The notes beneath the pieces were generated by a model that saw only the letters and a program-made list of their open reading frames with translations, did not search any database and was not told the origin of the DNA. Shown piece by piece: positions 48,360 through 58,819 of a stretch of DNA of 64,000 nt. This DNA comes from Tremella fuciformis (taxonomy: Eukaryota; Basidiomycota; Tremellomycetes; Tremellales; Tremellaceae): positions 1,364,001 through 1,428,000 of the forward strand of contig CP136494.1 of assembly GCA_032768795.1 (NCBI GenBank). The letters run 5' to 3'. The number at the start of each line of letters is the position of its first letter. Position 1 is the stretch's first letter. Position numbers and translations under genes: made by a program.

Positions 48360-50719
48360 ATGGCAGGCTCAAACGTCTTGCCACAAGGGGCAGGCTATGG
48401 CGTCGTGGTGAGTCTACCTCTTTGGCGGCGGGGGAGGCCCAGCTAACTCGTCCAGCTCGGCATGGGTTTCGCATTTGCCCTGTTCATGCTGGGCGTCACC
48501 AAGATACAACAGACATACACGTCGCACAAAGTCAGCTCGGCAGAAGAGTTCAACTCGGCATCCCGCTCCATCAAACCCTTCCTCACTTCCGCGGCCATCG
48601 TCTCGGCGTGGACATGGGCAGCCACCCTTCTCCAATCCTCGGCTACCGCATACAAGTTTGGCATCTCCGGGCCATGGTGGTATGCGAGCGGAGCGACCGT
48701 TCAGATTCTTCTGTTCGCCATGATCGCCAGCAAGCTCAAGCTCAACGCGCCGTACTGCCACACTTTCCTCGAAATCATCAAGGTGCGATGGGGCACCGTG
48801 GCCCACATTGTGTTCATGTTCTTTGGCCTCGCGACAAACGTGATCGTCTCGAGTGAGCTGGAAACGACTCATGTGTGCCGGTCCGCGCTGACGGATAAGC
48901 GATGCTTATTCTCGGTGCTTCCGCTACGGTCAATGACCTCACCGGCATGAACGTCATCGCGGCCTGTTTTCTCATCCCAGTGAGCTACTTCGGCATGCCC
49001 TGGCTCGACAACGGCAAGTTGCAGCACTGACTGACAGGTCGGTGTCGCTATCTATGTCATGGCGGGCGGTATGAGGGCCACATTCATTGCGGGTCAGGTC
49101 GAGGGCGCTCGGTTTGTCACCTCCAGGCTGATGGACAGACTATAGTCACACACTTGTGCTCTACTGCATCCTCATCAGCTTTGCTTTGGTGGTATATGCC
49201 ACCAGTCCCATCCTCGGATCTCCTTCGAAGATGTGGGATCTCTTGAACGAAGCAGCGATCAAATATCCGATCGAAGGCAACGCCCAAGGCACTTCCCTAA
49301 CGCTGCGTTCAAAAAGCGGGCTGATATTTGGGGTGCTGAACATCGTAGGTGTGTAGTCGACCCGTGTGCTACGATAGAGTACCAGCTCATGTCCAGGAAA
49401 CTTTGGAACGGTGTTTTGCGACCAGGCATACTGGCAACGAGCGATCGCCTCCGACCCACGGACCTCGGTCAAAGCGTTCCTGTGGGGCGGCATTGCGGTG
49501 AGTAGCCCTTGGTGGGATGACCATCACAAACTCAGACACAGTGGTTCGGCATTCCCATGGGCATCGCCAGCTCGCTAGGACTGGCCGCCGTGGCTCTGGC
49601 AAAAGGCCTCGACACACCACTGATCACACTCACTACCGACGAAGTGTCGGCGGGTCTGCCGGCCGTCAAGGCGGCCGCGGCACTTATGGGCAAGTCTGGC
49701 GCCGTTGCCATGCTCATTCTCCTCTTCTTGGCTGTCACTTCGGCATCATCGGCTGAGCAGATCGCCGTGTCATCTGTCTTGACATACGACGTCTATGGGA
49801 CTTACATCAACCCAGACCCAAGTGAGAAGCAGATCCTCTGGGTGTCGCACATCATGATCGCTCTCTGGGCGCTGGTCATGGGTATCCTGGCTATGATCTT
49901 CCACTACATCGGGGTATCGATGGGCTACCTGTACGAGCTCATGGGAACGATCATCGGTCAGTCGAGCCAAACTCAAAGTATACCGCCGAGCTGAGTCCAG
50001 GCTGCGCGGTCGTGCCCATCGCCCTGTGCATCACGTGGAAAAAGGCCAACGGGACCGGTGCCGTCGTTGGTGCAGTCGTCGGATTCGCAGCAGCCATCGC
50101 CGGGTGGATCGGCATCACCGCTCGGCTGAATGACGGCGTCATCAACGTCACCACTACGTTCGGCGACTATGAGATGCTTACTGGGAACCTGCTGTCCATC
50201 GGGCTCGGCGGTATCATCACCGTCGTATGGTCGGTCGTCCGGCCAGAGAACTTTGACTGGGAGGTGTCGAGGGGCATCAACCGGAAAGTTCAAGGAAGGG
50301 TGGTAGGCGGCCCGACCATTGTGGCCGATGGCGATGGCGATGACAGCGGGGCAAACAGCCCCGCCCTCGCAGGTAACAACAAGGAGAAGAACGGCGATCC
50401 CGCCGACCCCGCGGCTGTCGACCCGGAAGAACAGACCACCGACGAGGAAGAGAATGTGCGCGGCCTCAAGAAGGCGTTCAGGTTCTCGAGCTACGCCGCA
50501 ATTGCCCTGACGATCATTCTGCTCATTGTCATCCCGCTCCCGCTGTTCTTCTCGCATCACGTCTACCCAAAGGCGGGTTTCACGGCGTGGATCGCTATCT
50601 CGATCATCTGGCTGTTCTGCGGCTTGATCGCCGCTGGTCTCATGCCCATCTGGGAGGCAAGGAGGGGATTGAAGAAGATCGCCCTGGGTATCTTGGGCAG
50701 AAACAAGGCGAAGCAGTAG
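48360..50719 (+). CDS. DUR3: Urea active transporter
   Basis: Eight exons (48360-48407, 48456-48852, 48900-48979, 49038-49092, 49139-49348, 49397-49497, 49542-49956, 50001-50719) give 674 residues. A sodium:solute-symporter fold with about 15 membrane segments. Dur3 signatures: LGMGFAFALFM, FNSASRSIKP, MLILGASATVNDLTGMN, IADYSHTLVLY, and GNFGTVFCDQAYWQRAIAS formed across intron 5. A charged cytoplasmic loop rich in Asp/Glu/Ala lies near residues 570-610, before the last two helices. In fungi it is a plasma-membrane H+-coupled urea (and polyamine) importer, induced when preferred nitrogen is scarce. Convergent with UPS1, 146 bp between stops. Confidence 0.95.
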
Positions 50720-50865
50720 ACGGTAGTCAAACACAAGGATATGGATGAGCGCGTAGATGCATACACTATGTTACAGCTGTGGATGAGAGTGTTGCCGCCC
50801 AGATTGCAAGATAATTGATGCTAAGATCGTGAGATGGGAGCGCGAGAGACGAGAAAGGGGGTTGG

Positions 50866-51672
50866 CTAATCGCCCGGCTCGCTGAGTGGTGGCGGGGGCT
50901 CGTCGCTGTCGCCCGGCAGCGGTTGTCTGCGGCGTATCAGATCGAGTATGAGCGCCATACCTTTACGCGCCTGCCTTCTCAGCTGCACCCGTTTGCCTGT
51001 CTGAGTATGACTCACCGTCTCGGTGTTGACCTCAAACTTGCCCACGCCATACGACTCGATTCGCTGCCTGAGCAGGCTGCTCCACCGACCGCCAAAGTTC
51101 GACCGGATCTCCGCGGTCGTGTGATGCAGTGTGGACCCTCCGGGTCCCGCTCCAATCTCCCCGCCCTCAATGACGTGCATAAACTTGCGGTGGTTCAGAT
51201 TACCTTGGACAACCCGGAGTCGCGGTTCGGCATGCCGCGTCCGGGCGTCCACGGCGTGTGCGAGCCGACTCGGGCCTCCGAGCGCAGTCGCGCTGCCCGC
51301 CGCGTCTCGCTCCCCGGGCTGGTCCGCCCAGTCGGGCGGATCCACCACGCTCTCCTCGAGCACCCATGCGTCGAGACCGCGCCCGCCGCTCGCCCCCGCC
51401 ACTGGCAGCCACTGGTTCGCCCACTTGGGCAGGATCCCCCGTTTCAATATCAGCCGCGTGGTGTGCAGCCGCCCCGTCACGGGGTCGACCCGCCGCGAGA
51501 GCACGTCGACAGAGAGGACGTGGCGCGCAAAGGGGTTGGGGTACCGCAGGAAGAACGCGAGCAGCGGTGTGGCCGGCGGGTCGGGGCTGGCTGTCAGCTA
51601 AGCTGCACCGCCAGCATCGCGCGTCCCACTCGGGCCTCACTAGGTGTGTGTCTTGGCGTAGAACTGGACCAT
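50866..51672 (-). CDS. UPS1: Ups1/PRELI-family intermembrane-space lipid transfer protein
   Basis: Exons 51641-51672, 51016-51586 and 50866-50970 give 235 residues. It begins MVQFYAKTHTY, joined to FFLRYPNPFARHVLSVDVLSR, the PRELI/MSF1 domain start; then TTRLILKRGILPKWANQW, a tryptophan-rich WVLEESVVDPP strand, and the helix RKGMALILDLIRR rebuilt across the last 45-bp intron. Ups1 with Mdm35 carries phosphatidic acid between mitochondrial membranes for cardiolipin synthesis; Ups2 and Ups3 handle phosphatidylserine. Ups1 versus Ups2 was judged from the RYPNP/LSVD wording and is not certain. The small gene shares a 281-bp divergent promoter with the SCAMP gene. Confidence 0.88.
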
Positions 51673-51953
51673 CTGGTCCCTCCCTGTCTGCACCCCGCGC
51701 CTGCTGCTGAGGATACTGAACGATGCAATGCACCAGCAGCTATAGGCTGAAACCTCTGGCTCGGCGTCCGAAAAGTGATGTCGCCGCTCGGCACCGGACC
51801 ACGTGCTCATGAGACCCCCCCACGTCATACGGCTTTTCAGAGTGATACGGGTGATTCCGAGCCGCCGGCTGTGCTCCGCGCGCCACGCCGTACGTCACAG
51901 CGCCAACTCACATTCTACACTCGACCGAGTACTTGTCCTCGCCAAGTATCAAC

Positions 51954-53163
51954 ATGGCAGGTCAGCAGGACAGCCGCTATGGGAGGTAGCGCTGACGATC
52001 AGCCAGCCAAAATCCCTTTGAACCGCCCCGGGCGCTCGACTCCAATCCGTTCGCGGACCCGTCCGCCCAGAATCCCTTCACGGAGCATGCCAACGACTCG
52101 GCCTTCTCGCTCGACTCGCAGGACACCGCGCGAGGACTGGGCATCTCCGCCGCTCCCCCTGCGGGCTCTGCCGGCACTGCGGCCGGGGCGGGTGCTGGCT
52201 CGTGGGGCTTCGGCTTTGGCAGCGGGCAAGGCGCGCCCAAGACCGACACGGACCGCCGGGCGGATCTCGATGCGTACGAAGCACGGCTGCGGGCGCGCGA
52301 GGCCGAGGTCGCACAGCGAGAGCGCGAGGTGGGGCTGCAGCAGAACAACTGGCCGCCCTGTGAGCTCCGTCCTCTCTGCATGAACGTGCACTCACACCAG
52401 TCTTCCCTTTCCTCCACCACGACATCACCTCGATGCCGACCGAGCATCAGACCGTGGGCAAGTTGCTGTACACACAGTGGCTCGCGCTCGTAGCGACGCT
52501 CATACTTAATCTCGTGGGATGCATCCTGCTTCTCATCGCCGGCAGCTCCGAGGGCGGGTGAGCGACACTCGACTGGCAAACCAGGGCGGAGCTAATGTCC
52601 AGGGCGGATGTCGGGGCGGCGGGCGGATACCTGCCGTTCATAGGCGCCCTGTCCTTTGTGCTGTGGTACAGACCGATATACCTGGGCTTCAAGCGCACAG
52701 AGGGCCGAGCAATGGCCGTCTTCTTCTGCACGTCGGCTACGTCCACCCCCAAAAACAGCTAATATCTAGACATCTACTTCCTTTTCGCAGGCTTCAACCT
52801 CCTCTTCGCGACCTATATGGCTGTCGGAATTCCTTGTGAGTCGATACCTGCCCTCCTGAAGCCAAGCTGATGAACAGCAACCGGATCAGCAGGCCTCATC
52901 AACACCATCTCCATGTTCTCGCAGGGACACATTGTTGCCGGCATTTTCGGCGTGCTAACCAGCGTCGGTTGGGTCTTCCAAGCGGCAGGCGGAGGTCTTT
53001 TGTACAAGCGCGTGTGGGACTACAAGAACGGAAATGGCGACATCAACTTCCAAGCGGTAGGTCATCTTAGCAGACTGTGCTGTCGCTCAGCTCATGCCAG
53101 GCTTCGGACGCGTTCAAAACGGCATCGATCAAGACGATAATCCTGCATCAGAGCCGGCTCTAG
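51954..53163 (+). CDS. Secretory carrier membrane protein (SCAMP)
   Basis: Seven exons (51954-51960, 52003-52359, 52401-52557, 52603-52727, 52770-52835, 52878-53056, 53101-53163) give 317 residues. The first exon codes only two residues. Three NPF motifs (NPFEPP, NPFADP, NPFTEH) for EH-domain binding are followed by a coiled coil (LRAREAEVAQREREV), then four membrane segments with the SCAMP E-peptide-like entry (NNWPPFFPFLHHDI) and the RPIYLGFK loop. SCAMPs travel between trans-Golgi, endosomes and plasma membrane. Intron 4 appears to use a GC donor (52728) since no GT donor keeps the frame. Convergent with the Pil1-type gene, 137 bp apart. Confidence 0.92.
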
Positions 53164-53300
53164 GTATACCAAGGAGAGGATCTTGTGAGGAAGCAAGGTA
53201 CACTAGGGTATCATCGACTATATGCAGCAGTCGTTTAAAGGTCGTGCTAAAGTACGCGTTCCGTCGATAATCTCGAAAAATCCACCATTAGGAGAAATGC

Positions 53301-55518
53301 CTAGCGCAGGGATTCGCCGCCGTATTGCGGTGGAGGGCTGACCTCGCCATCTGCGTCACCATAAGCGTCGTGCTGAGCCTCGGGAGCCGGTGCATCTGCC
53401 ATCCCAAACTTCGGTGCGTCCGCTTGTCCCAAAGCCGGACTCGTCGGACCACTGACTGTGCGCGCAGCACCTCCAATGGGCGGAACAGGCAGACGCCTCG
53501 CTCCTCCATTTGTAGGCGAGGTCACGTCCTCTGTCGAGTCGAGCGAGGTACGCGGCTGCGGACGGGCTTTGCGGAAAGCTGCGGCCGAGATCTTGCCGCC
53601 GCCGGCAGCGCCCAAAGCGTTGGGAGGCGGAATGGAGAGCGAAGGCGAGGATGGGACTTCGGGTGCAGCTGCGCCAGCAAGCGGGTCGGGCTGTTCCAAT
53701 GGCGTGTGGAACTCCGAATTGGCCGACGGCGTGACAGCTCGCGCGGTCAGAGCGGCCATTGAGGGCGGTGGAGGCAGGTCGAGATGGTCTGGCTGATCGG
53801 GTGTCTGATCGGACACGATCGCCGGTGGCTCGAGCACGGGCGGAGCGCCAGGAGCGACTTGGGGGTCCGGGGTCGTTCCACGGTGATTCTTGATGTTGAG
53901 AGGTTCCCATGGTGCTTGGGCTGCCTCCTCGACGGTGGGTGTGCCATTGACGCCGGTGACATCGACGCGAGCGGGCGTGTCTGTCCTCCATGCGGCCTCG
54001 GCCTCCTGTTCCGCTCGCTCAGCCTCGAGCTGACGCTGCTGCTCGTACTCGTATGCGTGACCCTCATTGTGCTGCTGCAGAGCCTCGTCGGTGGGGCCCT
54101 GCCACAAGGTCTGACGCTGACCGCTACCGCTCGGATCCATGGTGGGCGCAACGGACGAGGCATCCCGGGTACCTCCAAATTCACTATAGACGTCCGGATG
54201 ACCGTACGGATTGTTGATACCGCCATATGGGTTCTCGTCGAGCGCGAAGTCACGCCCTTTGCCTTTGCCCGCTGGGGGAGATGCGGCGTTGCCGGGGTAG
54301 TTGGCGTACTCTTCGGCCGCGGAGACGCGGTCGCCAGGCATATTTGGTGCAGTAAGAGGCTGCATGGGGGCAGTGTGCGGGAGTCCAGGCGGTTTGGGGG
54401 TATTGCTCGCGGCATGGAACTGGACGGTACTCAACTGTGAATGAGCACTGCGCAGCCGAGAGGGGAAGAGACTGACGCATTTGTCTGCTTCGTTGACCGC
54501 ATTCGCCGTCTTGTCATATCCGTTGTAAGGGGCTCTTCCATATCCAGGCGGCGTCTCTTCCAAAGGGATCTCCTCAAGCAAGAGCTTGCCAAGCTCGCCA
54601 ATGATACACATCTTCTCGCCGAGCTCCTCGAGGCCGCCAAACTTGTAGCTAAGCGCTTCTTTGATCGTCCTGCACGTCAGCTTCAGCTGTGGCCTTTGTG
54701 AGCGGACTCACTGTCGTTTGAAGTCGCCCAGCTTGGACTCTTCAGTGACAATCTCCGTGTCCATCTGCCTCATCTCTTGGCGAAGACGCTCCAATAGGTC
54801 CGTCTGCTGGGGCAGACTTTTGTTCTCAGGACCCATCTTAGCCAGCTTCTTCTCCGCGTTCTCAGCCTTGTTGCCCGTCTCGCGCCTTCGTCGGCGCAGC
54901 TCAGCGAGGGCCTCTTCTCTCGTTCGGACACGCTTCCAGCAGACACGAAGCGATGCTTGGTGGTTCATGAAGCCCTCGAGGGCGCTCGAGAGGCGAGTGA
55001 GCAGTGTCGCCGAATGTCCAAGCACATCTTGCAGGTCTGGACCTTCCGAGGCGCCGTAGGCCGGCAGCGCTGCCGCTGCTTTGCCCGTGTCTGTGTGCTC
55101 AGCATTGTTAAGCCTGACGCTGGGCAACACCCACCATGAGCGAGTTTCTCAGTCGTACTCATGACGTTCTTCTCCAGAGTGATTACACTGTCTGTCAGTC
55201 ACAGAGTGGATCAGACATATGCTCAACTCACTCCTGCAGCGGCCTGGCCTCCTTGCTGCCCAGGGCAGGCAACAGGCTTTGATGGGCGATTTTCTTGCCC
55301 AAGTTCTTGCCAAACCCATCGAGAGCCTCTCTTCCACCACTCACGACCCTGCTCCCACCACCTCCTCCACTTCCGCCCCCACCGGATCCCCCGTCGCCAC
55401 TGTAATAACCATTGTCACGAGAAGGAGAAGCTGGGCCAAAGTCCTCGCCCGGATCGGCCGACTGTTTTCTGCCAAATGTCGGCAGGGAGAACTTGCCCGA
55501 CGCCCCTCGCAATGACAT
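53301..55518 (-). CDS. Pil1/Lsp1-type eisosome BAR protein with extended C-terminus
   Basis: Exons 55232-55518, 55135-55187, 54712-55090, 54477-54669 and 53301-54434 give 681 residues. A Ser/Gly-rich N-terminus (GSGGGGSGGGGGS) is followed by the Pil1 domain: LITLEK-type DVITLEKNVMSTTEKLA, GPDLQDVLGHSATLL, the basic helix WKRVRTREEALAELRRRRR, and KMCIIGELGKLLLEE with a conserved YNGYD. The domain forms the banana-shaped BAR dimer that shapes MCC/eisosome furrows. The last ~380 residues are disordered, Pro/Ala/Gln-rich, longer than in yeast Pil1 (about 340 residues in total). A 42-bp in-frame intron (54435-54476) was removed because it has GTCAGT and CACAG ends; retention would add 14 residues. 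Confidence 0.9.
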
Positions 55519-55767
55519 GTTGGGCGCCGTTGTCGTGTAATGCGTGAAGGTTGGAAGATGCAAGATGAGTGATGAATTGGTCGAGGCTGTGCGGCCGCCC
55601 GAGGTGAGTGGATGGGATGAATGGGGGCGTTTAAGGTTAGATTACCGGAAGCGGGGATCACCGGAGAGGCCAGGTCACGTGCTTCATGAAATGCATGCTC
55701 GTTGACGTTTGATCTCCGACTCAGTGATGTGATGGGAGAGACACTGCTACATGATAACCTCTACCCT

Positions 55768-57847
55768 CTACCACGCGCCCTCGTCAGCCTGGGCAAGGGC
55801 GGTGCCAAAGTCCTGGAGCAGCAAATCGCCATTGTCAAAGAGGCCGTCAAAGGGGACAGCAGTTGCGTCCGTTTGAGGGAAAAGCATCCGGTCCCATCGT
55901 GCCGAGGGCGGGCGCAGATTCTTCTTGCTGCCTGCTGCGCCGACTAGAGAGGGCTCGGTAGGCGACAAGAGGTCAAAGGCAGGGGCGGACGAGAACGAGA
56001 TGTCGGGTATCGAAGAGAACTTCATGCTGGGAACGCCATTGGCGACGGGCATAGGGGCGTCGGGCACGGAGAACGGGTGTAGGGAAGGTTGAGGATACGA
56101 GTACGTCTGAGCCATGGGCATCTGCGGAGCAGAACCGAATACTTGGTCTCGAACATCAGCATCCATCGCCCCGTCTCATCATGCTGGATGCGCTCACGAG
56201 GTTGAGTGCCATCGGGGTAGGCATACGATTGCTGCAGACCCCCTTGTTCTGGCGTGAACCACCCGAAGCCTTCAGCGGGTGGTGCATAGAATTGCTGGGC
56301 CGGCGGCAGACCATTCGGGACCTGGAAAGCCAAGTCGTCTTCCTCAATTCCTCCAAACACGCCGTTGTTACCGCCAGGTCCCATGGCGAGCGAGTCGTAT
56401 GCGAGACCAGGTGAGCCCGGTCGAGAGAGAGACCCGGACGTCTCTGTCCAGTCGACCGACGCGGTGCGCTGTCGCGCCTGGGCGCGAAGAGCCCTCAAGG
56501 CGCCCTTGGACAGCTCGCACGCAGACCCGCGTCTGGAGGAGGCGCTTGAGATCAGTGCCGTGCTCCAAGCTGGTCTACAGCCGCAGAGGAACCCACTTGT
56601 CCGGCTCTTTGCTGGGTTCACCTTCGGTCGGGACAACCACACTGGCGCTTCGCGCCTTTTCGCGAATCTCAGCCTCAAGCTCCTTGCCCACCTTCCCCTT
56701 CATGAGCAGCTCGGCCACGCTCTTGCATTTTTCCTCTTCGGCTTCGTCCTTCCTCACCCGCCTGCGGATGACATTGGTTCGCCTATATACCGGCTGATAC
56801 CGGTACCCAGGGTATTTCTTCATATGCTCTTCCTTCTCGATCTTGGCAAGCTCGTTGAAATGGGCTTTTTGCTCGGCGGGGGCTTCCGCCCACATCTTGG
56901 CAGTGATGATGGACACATTCTGATGACGCATCTCGACGGACGCGGGGATGAGTTTGGAATCGACGACGTGTTTGCGAAAAAGGATGAAGGCGTTCCGCGG
57001 ACGCGGGATGTGCGCTGGCGATTGCTGCCTGTCAGCAGAGACACTTTGCAGAATTGCATGGTATCCGTGCGCAACCCACGCGGTCGCGACTGCGATTTGG
57101 GATCGGTGTATGTGAAGATTCGCCCACCTTGCGCGCGTGCGAGACCTTTTTCTTATCCTCGGCCGTCTTCTTTTTGCGGGGAGACTTGGGGGACTTTGCT
57201 TGTGGTTTGGCCGTCCGAATCTCTTCTTCCTCCAGATCGCCCACTTCCACCTCTTCTTCGCCCTCAGCATCAGTATCGGCCGCTGGGGCCTCCGGGGCGC
57301 CTACTCGGCTCTGCTGGATAGACGCGACAGCGGGAGAGCTAGCAGGTACAGTCTTGGGCTTTGGCGCGAAGACTCGGGGGTCCACAGCCATGCCTGCACC
57401 GCCCTGGTGTTGGTGCAGGAGCGGGGCCTGCAGACCTAGTTGCTGGTGCTGCTGACCGCCGAGGGCGACAGAGAATGCCGACTGATCCGAGGAGAATTCG
57501 GTGCCCTGGGTGGACCACCCGCCGTAAGAGAGGGTGGAGTCGATCGAGCCGACCGACGAGCGCGAGCGATGCAGCTGCGGACGGAGGCCATACAGCTCAT
57601 TTGCCGGGCCTTGGCTGGGGTTGAACATACCGACGGGCATGGTGTGAGCGTGAGCTGGGAGGGATTGGGGCAGCGCCCTCGGGGTAGGCGGCACGATGTG
57701 GAAGAAGCCCTCGTGGGCTGTCAAGACGTCAGCTCGTCCCTTAGATTCGATTTCGCTGGTTATCTTACAGAGCATGGACTATGACTCACCTCTGCCCGCC
57801 GACAGGTCCATCGGGGAAGTCGTGAGGGGCGTTTCCCAGCTGTTCAT
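55768..57847 (-). CDS. MATA-type HMG-box transcription factor (Mat2/Prf1-like)
   Basis: Exons 57790-57847, 57128-57717, 56597-57024, 56198-56532 and 55768-56147 give 596 residues. It begins MNSWETPLTTSPMDLS. An N-terminal Gln/Ser/Pro region and a Lys-rich nuclear stretch (SPRKKKTAEDKKK) precede the HMG box at about 220-292: IPRPRNAFILFRKHV, IITAKMWAEAP and a basic end KKYPGYRYQPVYRR, the MATA_HMG pattern seen in fungal sexual and pheromone-response regulators. The C-terminal half is Pro/Ser/Gly-rich and probably an activation region. Assignment to Mat2/Prf1 rather than another MATA-HMG protein is a guess. The last intron (56148-56197) restores the frame into GSAPQMPMAQ. Confidence 0.85.
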
Positions 57848-58819
57848 ATTTCCTGTCGCGGCAAGCGAGAGGATGCGCTGAGCGAGAGCCAAAGCGAGGT
57901 CGTACTACGACAGCGAAAGGTCAAGCCTTTTGCCTTTTGCGAGAGCTCCTGCTCTCTTTCGGTGATCGTGGAGGTACCGCAAAGTCTAGCAAGGTCTATG
58001 AGGACGACTGATGGACAGGCAAGAGGCAGTGATGGAGCTGAGTGACGGAGCGCGGAATGTCCTTTGCGAGGCAAATCGACAGATACAGAGACAAAGGGAA
58101 GAACGAAAGAGCGCTGCAGCCAAGCGATATATACCTCTCGTGCATCCGGACCAGGAGAGGACGGTGGAGAGGAGCTTTCCCGCTCGGCCCGTCGGTTCCG
58201 GCGACGCAAGTGAGTCTGGCGATCTCTCCTGAGGGGCTATACGCTAGCTGTTCGCACGTCAAGGGGCTCACAGGAGCCTCGAAGGGAGGGCCAAGGGGAG
58301 GATTAAGATCAGCGGATGACCGGCACGTCCAGAGCAGGGGAAGGTGAGGAGACCACGGTTTGCTTGCGAGTTTCAAAGCTTGCTCAGCTTGGGAGGGAAA
58401 GCCCGTCAGCACGAGGTCAATCCTTGCCCGCGAGAGCGACTTGCCCAAGGCGACTCCTCCGTGGGAGCTCCGTCAAGCTAGGTATAGCCTGCAGGAGGGC
58501 AGAGTCGGCGAATGTGGCGGAAGGCAGGAAAGCTTCCTTTGCCGCAGGCTGCCACAAAGGAGGGCAAAGGCAGGTCGCTCAGCCGAGAGCGGAGTGTACC
58601 GAAGGAGTTGCCGTGGTGCTGGCTGCCTTGGATGCGCCCAAAAATCAGTGAGAGCTGTCGGCAATGCATTATAAGGGCTCTTACATACATGGATAGCCTT
58701 CGGTCAAGGGTTATAGATCAGCCAGGGTAAAGGATGTCAGTCCATACGGTTTCTACTTCCCGCAACTGTGTCGAGGGCGCCTTCATGAAGGCACCAAGAC
58801 AAGTCTCACAAGGACTGCA
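57848..58819. promoter_or_regulatory. HMG-box gene promoter
   Basis: A 972-bp stretch between the Bro1-family stop and the HMG start, both on the minus strand. It contains a TATATA near 58127. Short open frames on the + strand have no protein-like signal. No gene seen. Confidence 0.4.

Noticed and set aside
56175..56197. A 23-nt intron in the HMG-box gene.
   Set aside because: A 50-nt intron (56148-56197) with the same donor, a GCTGAT branch and a later acceptor fits better.
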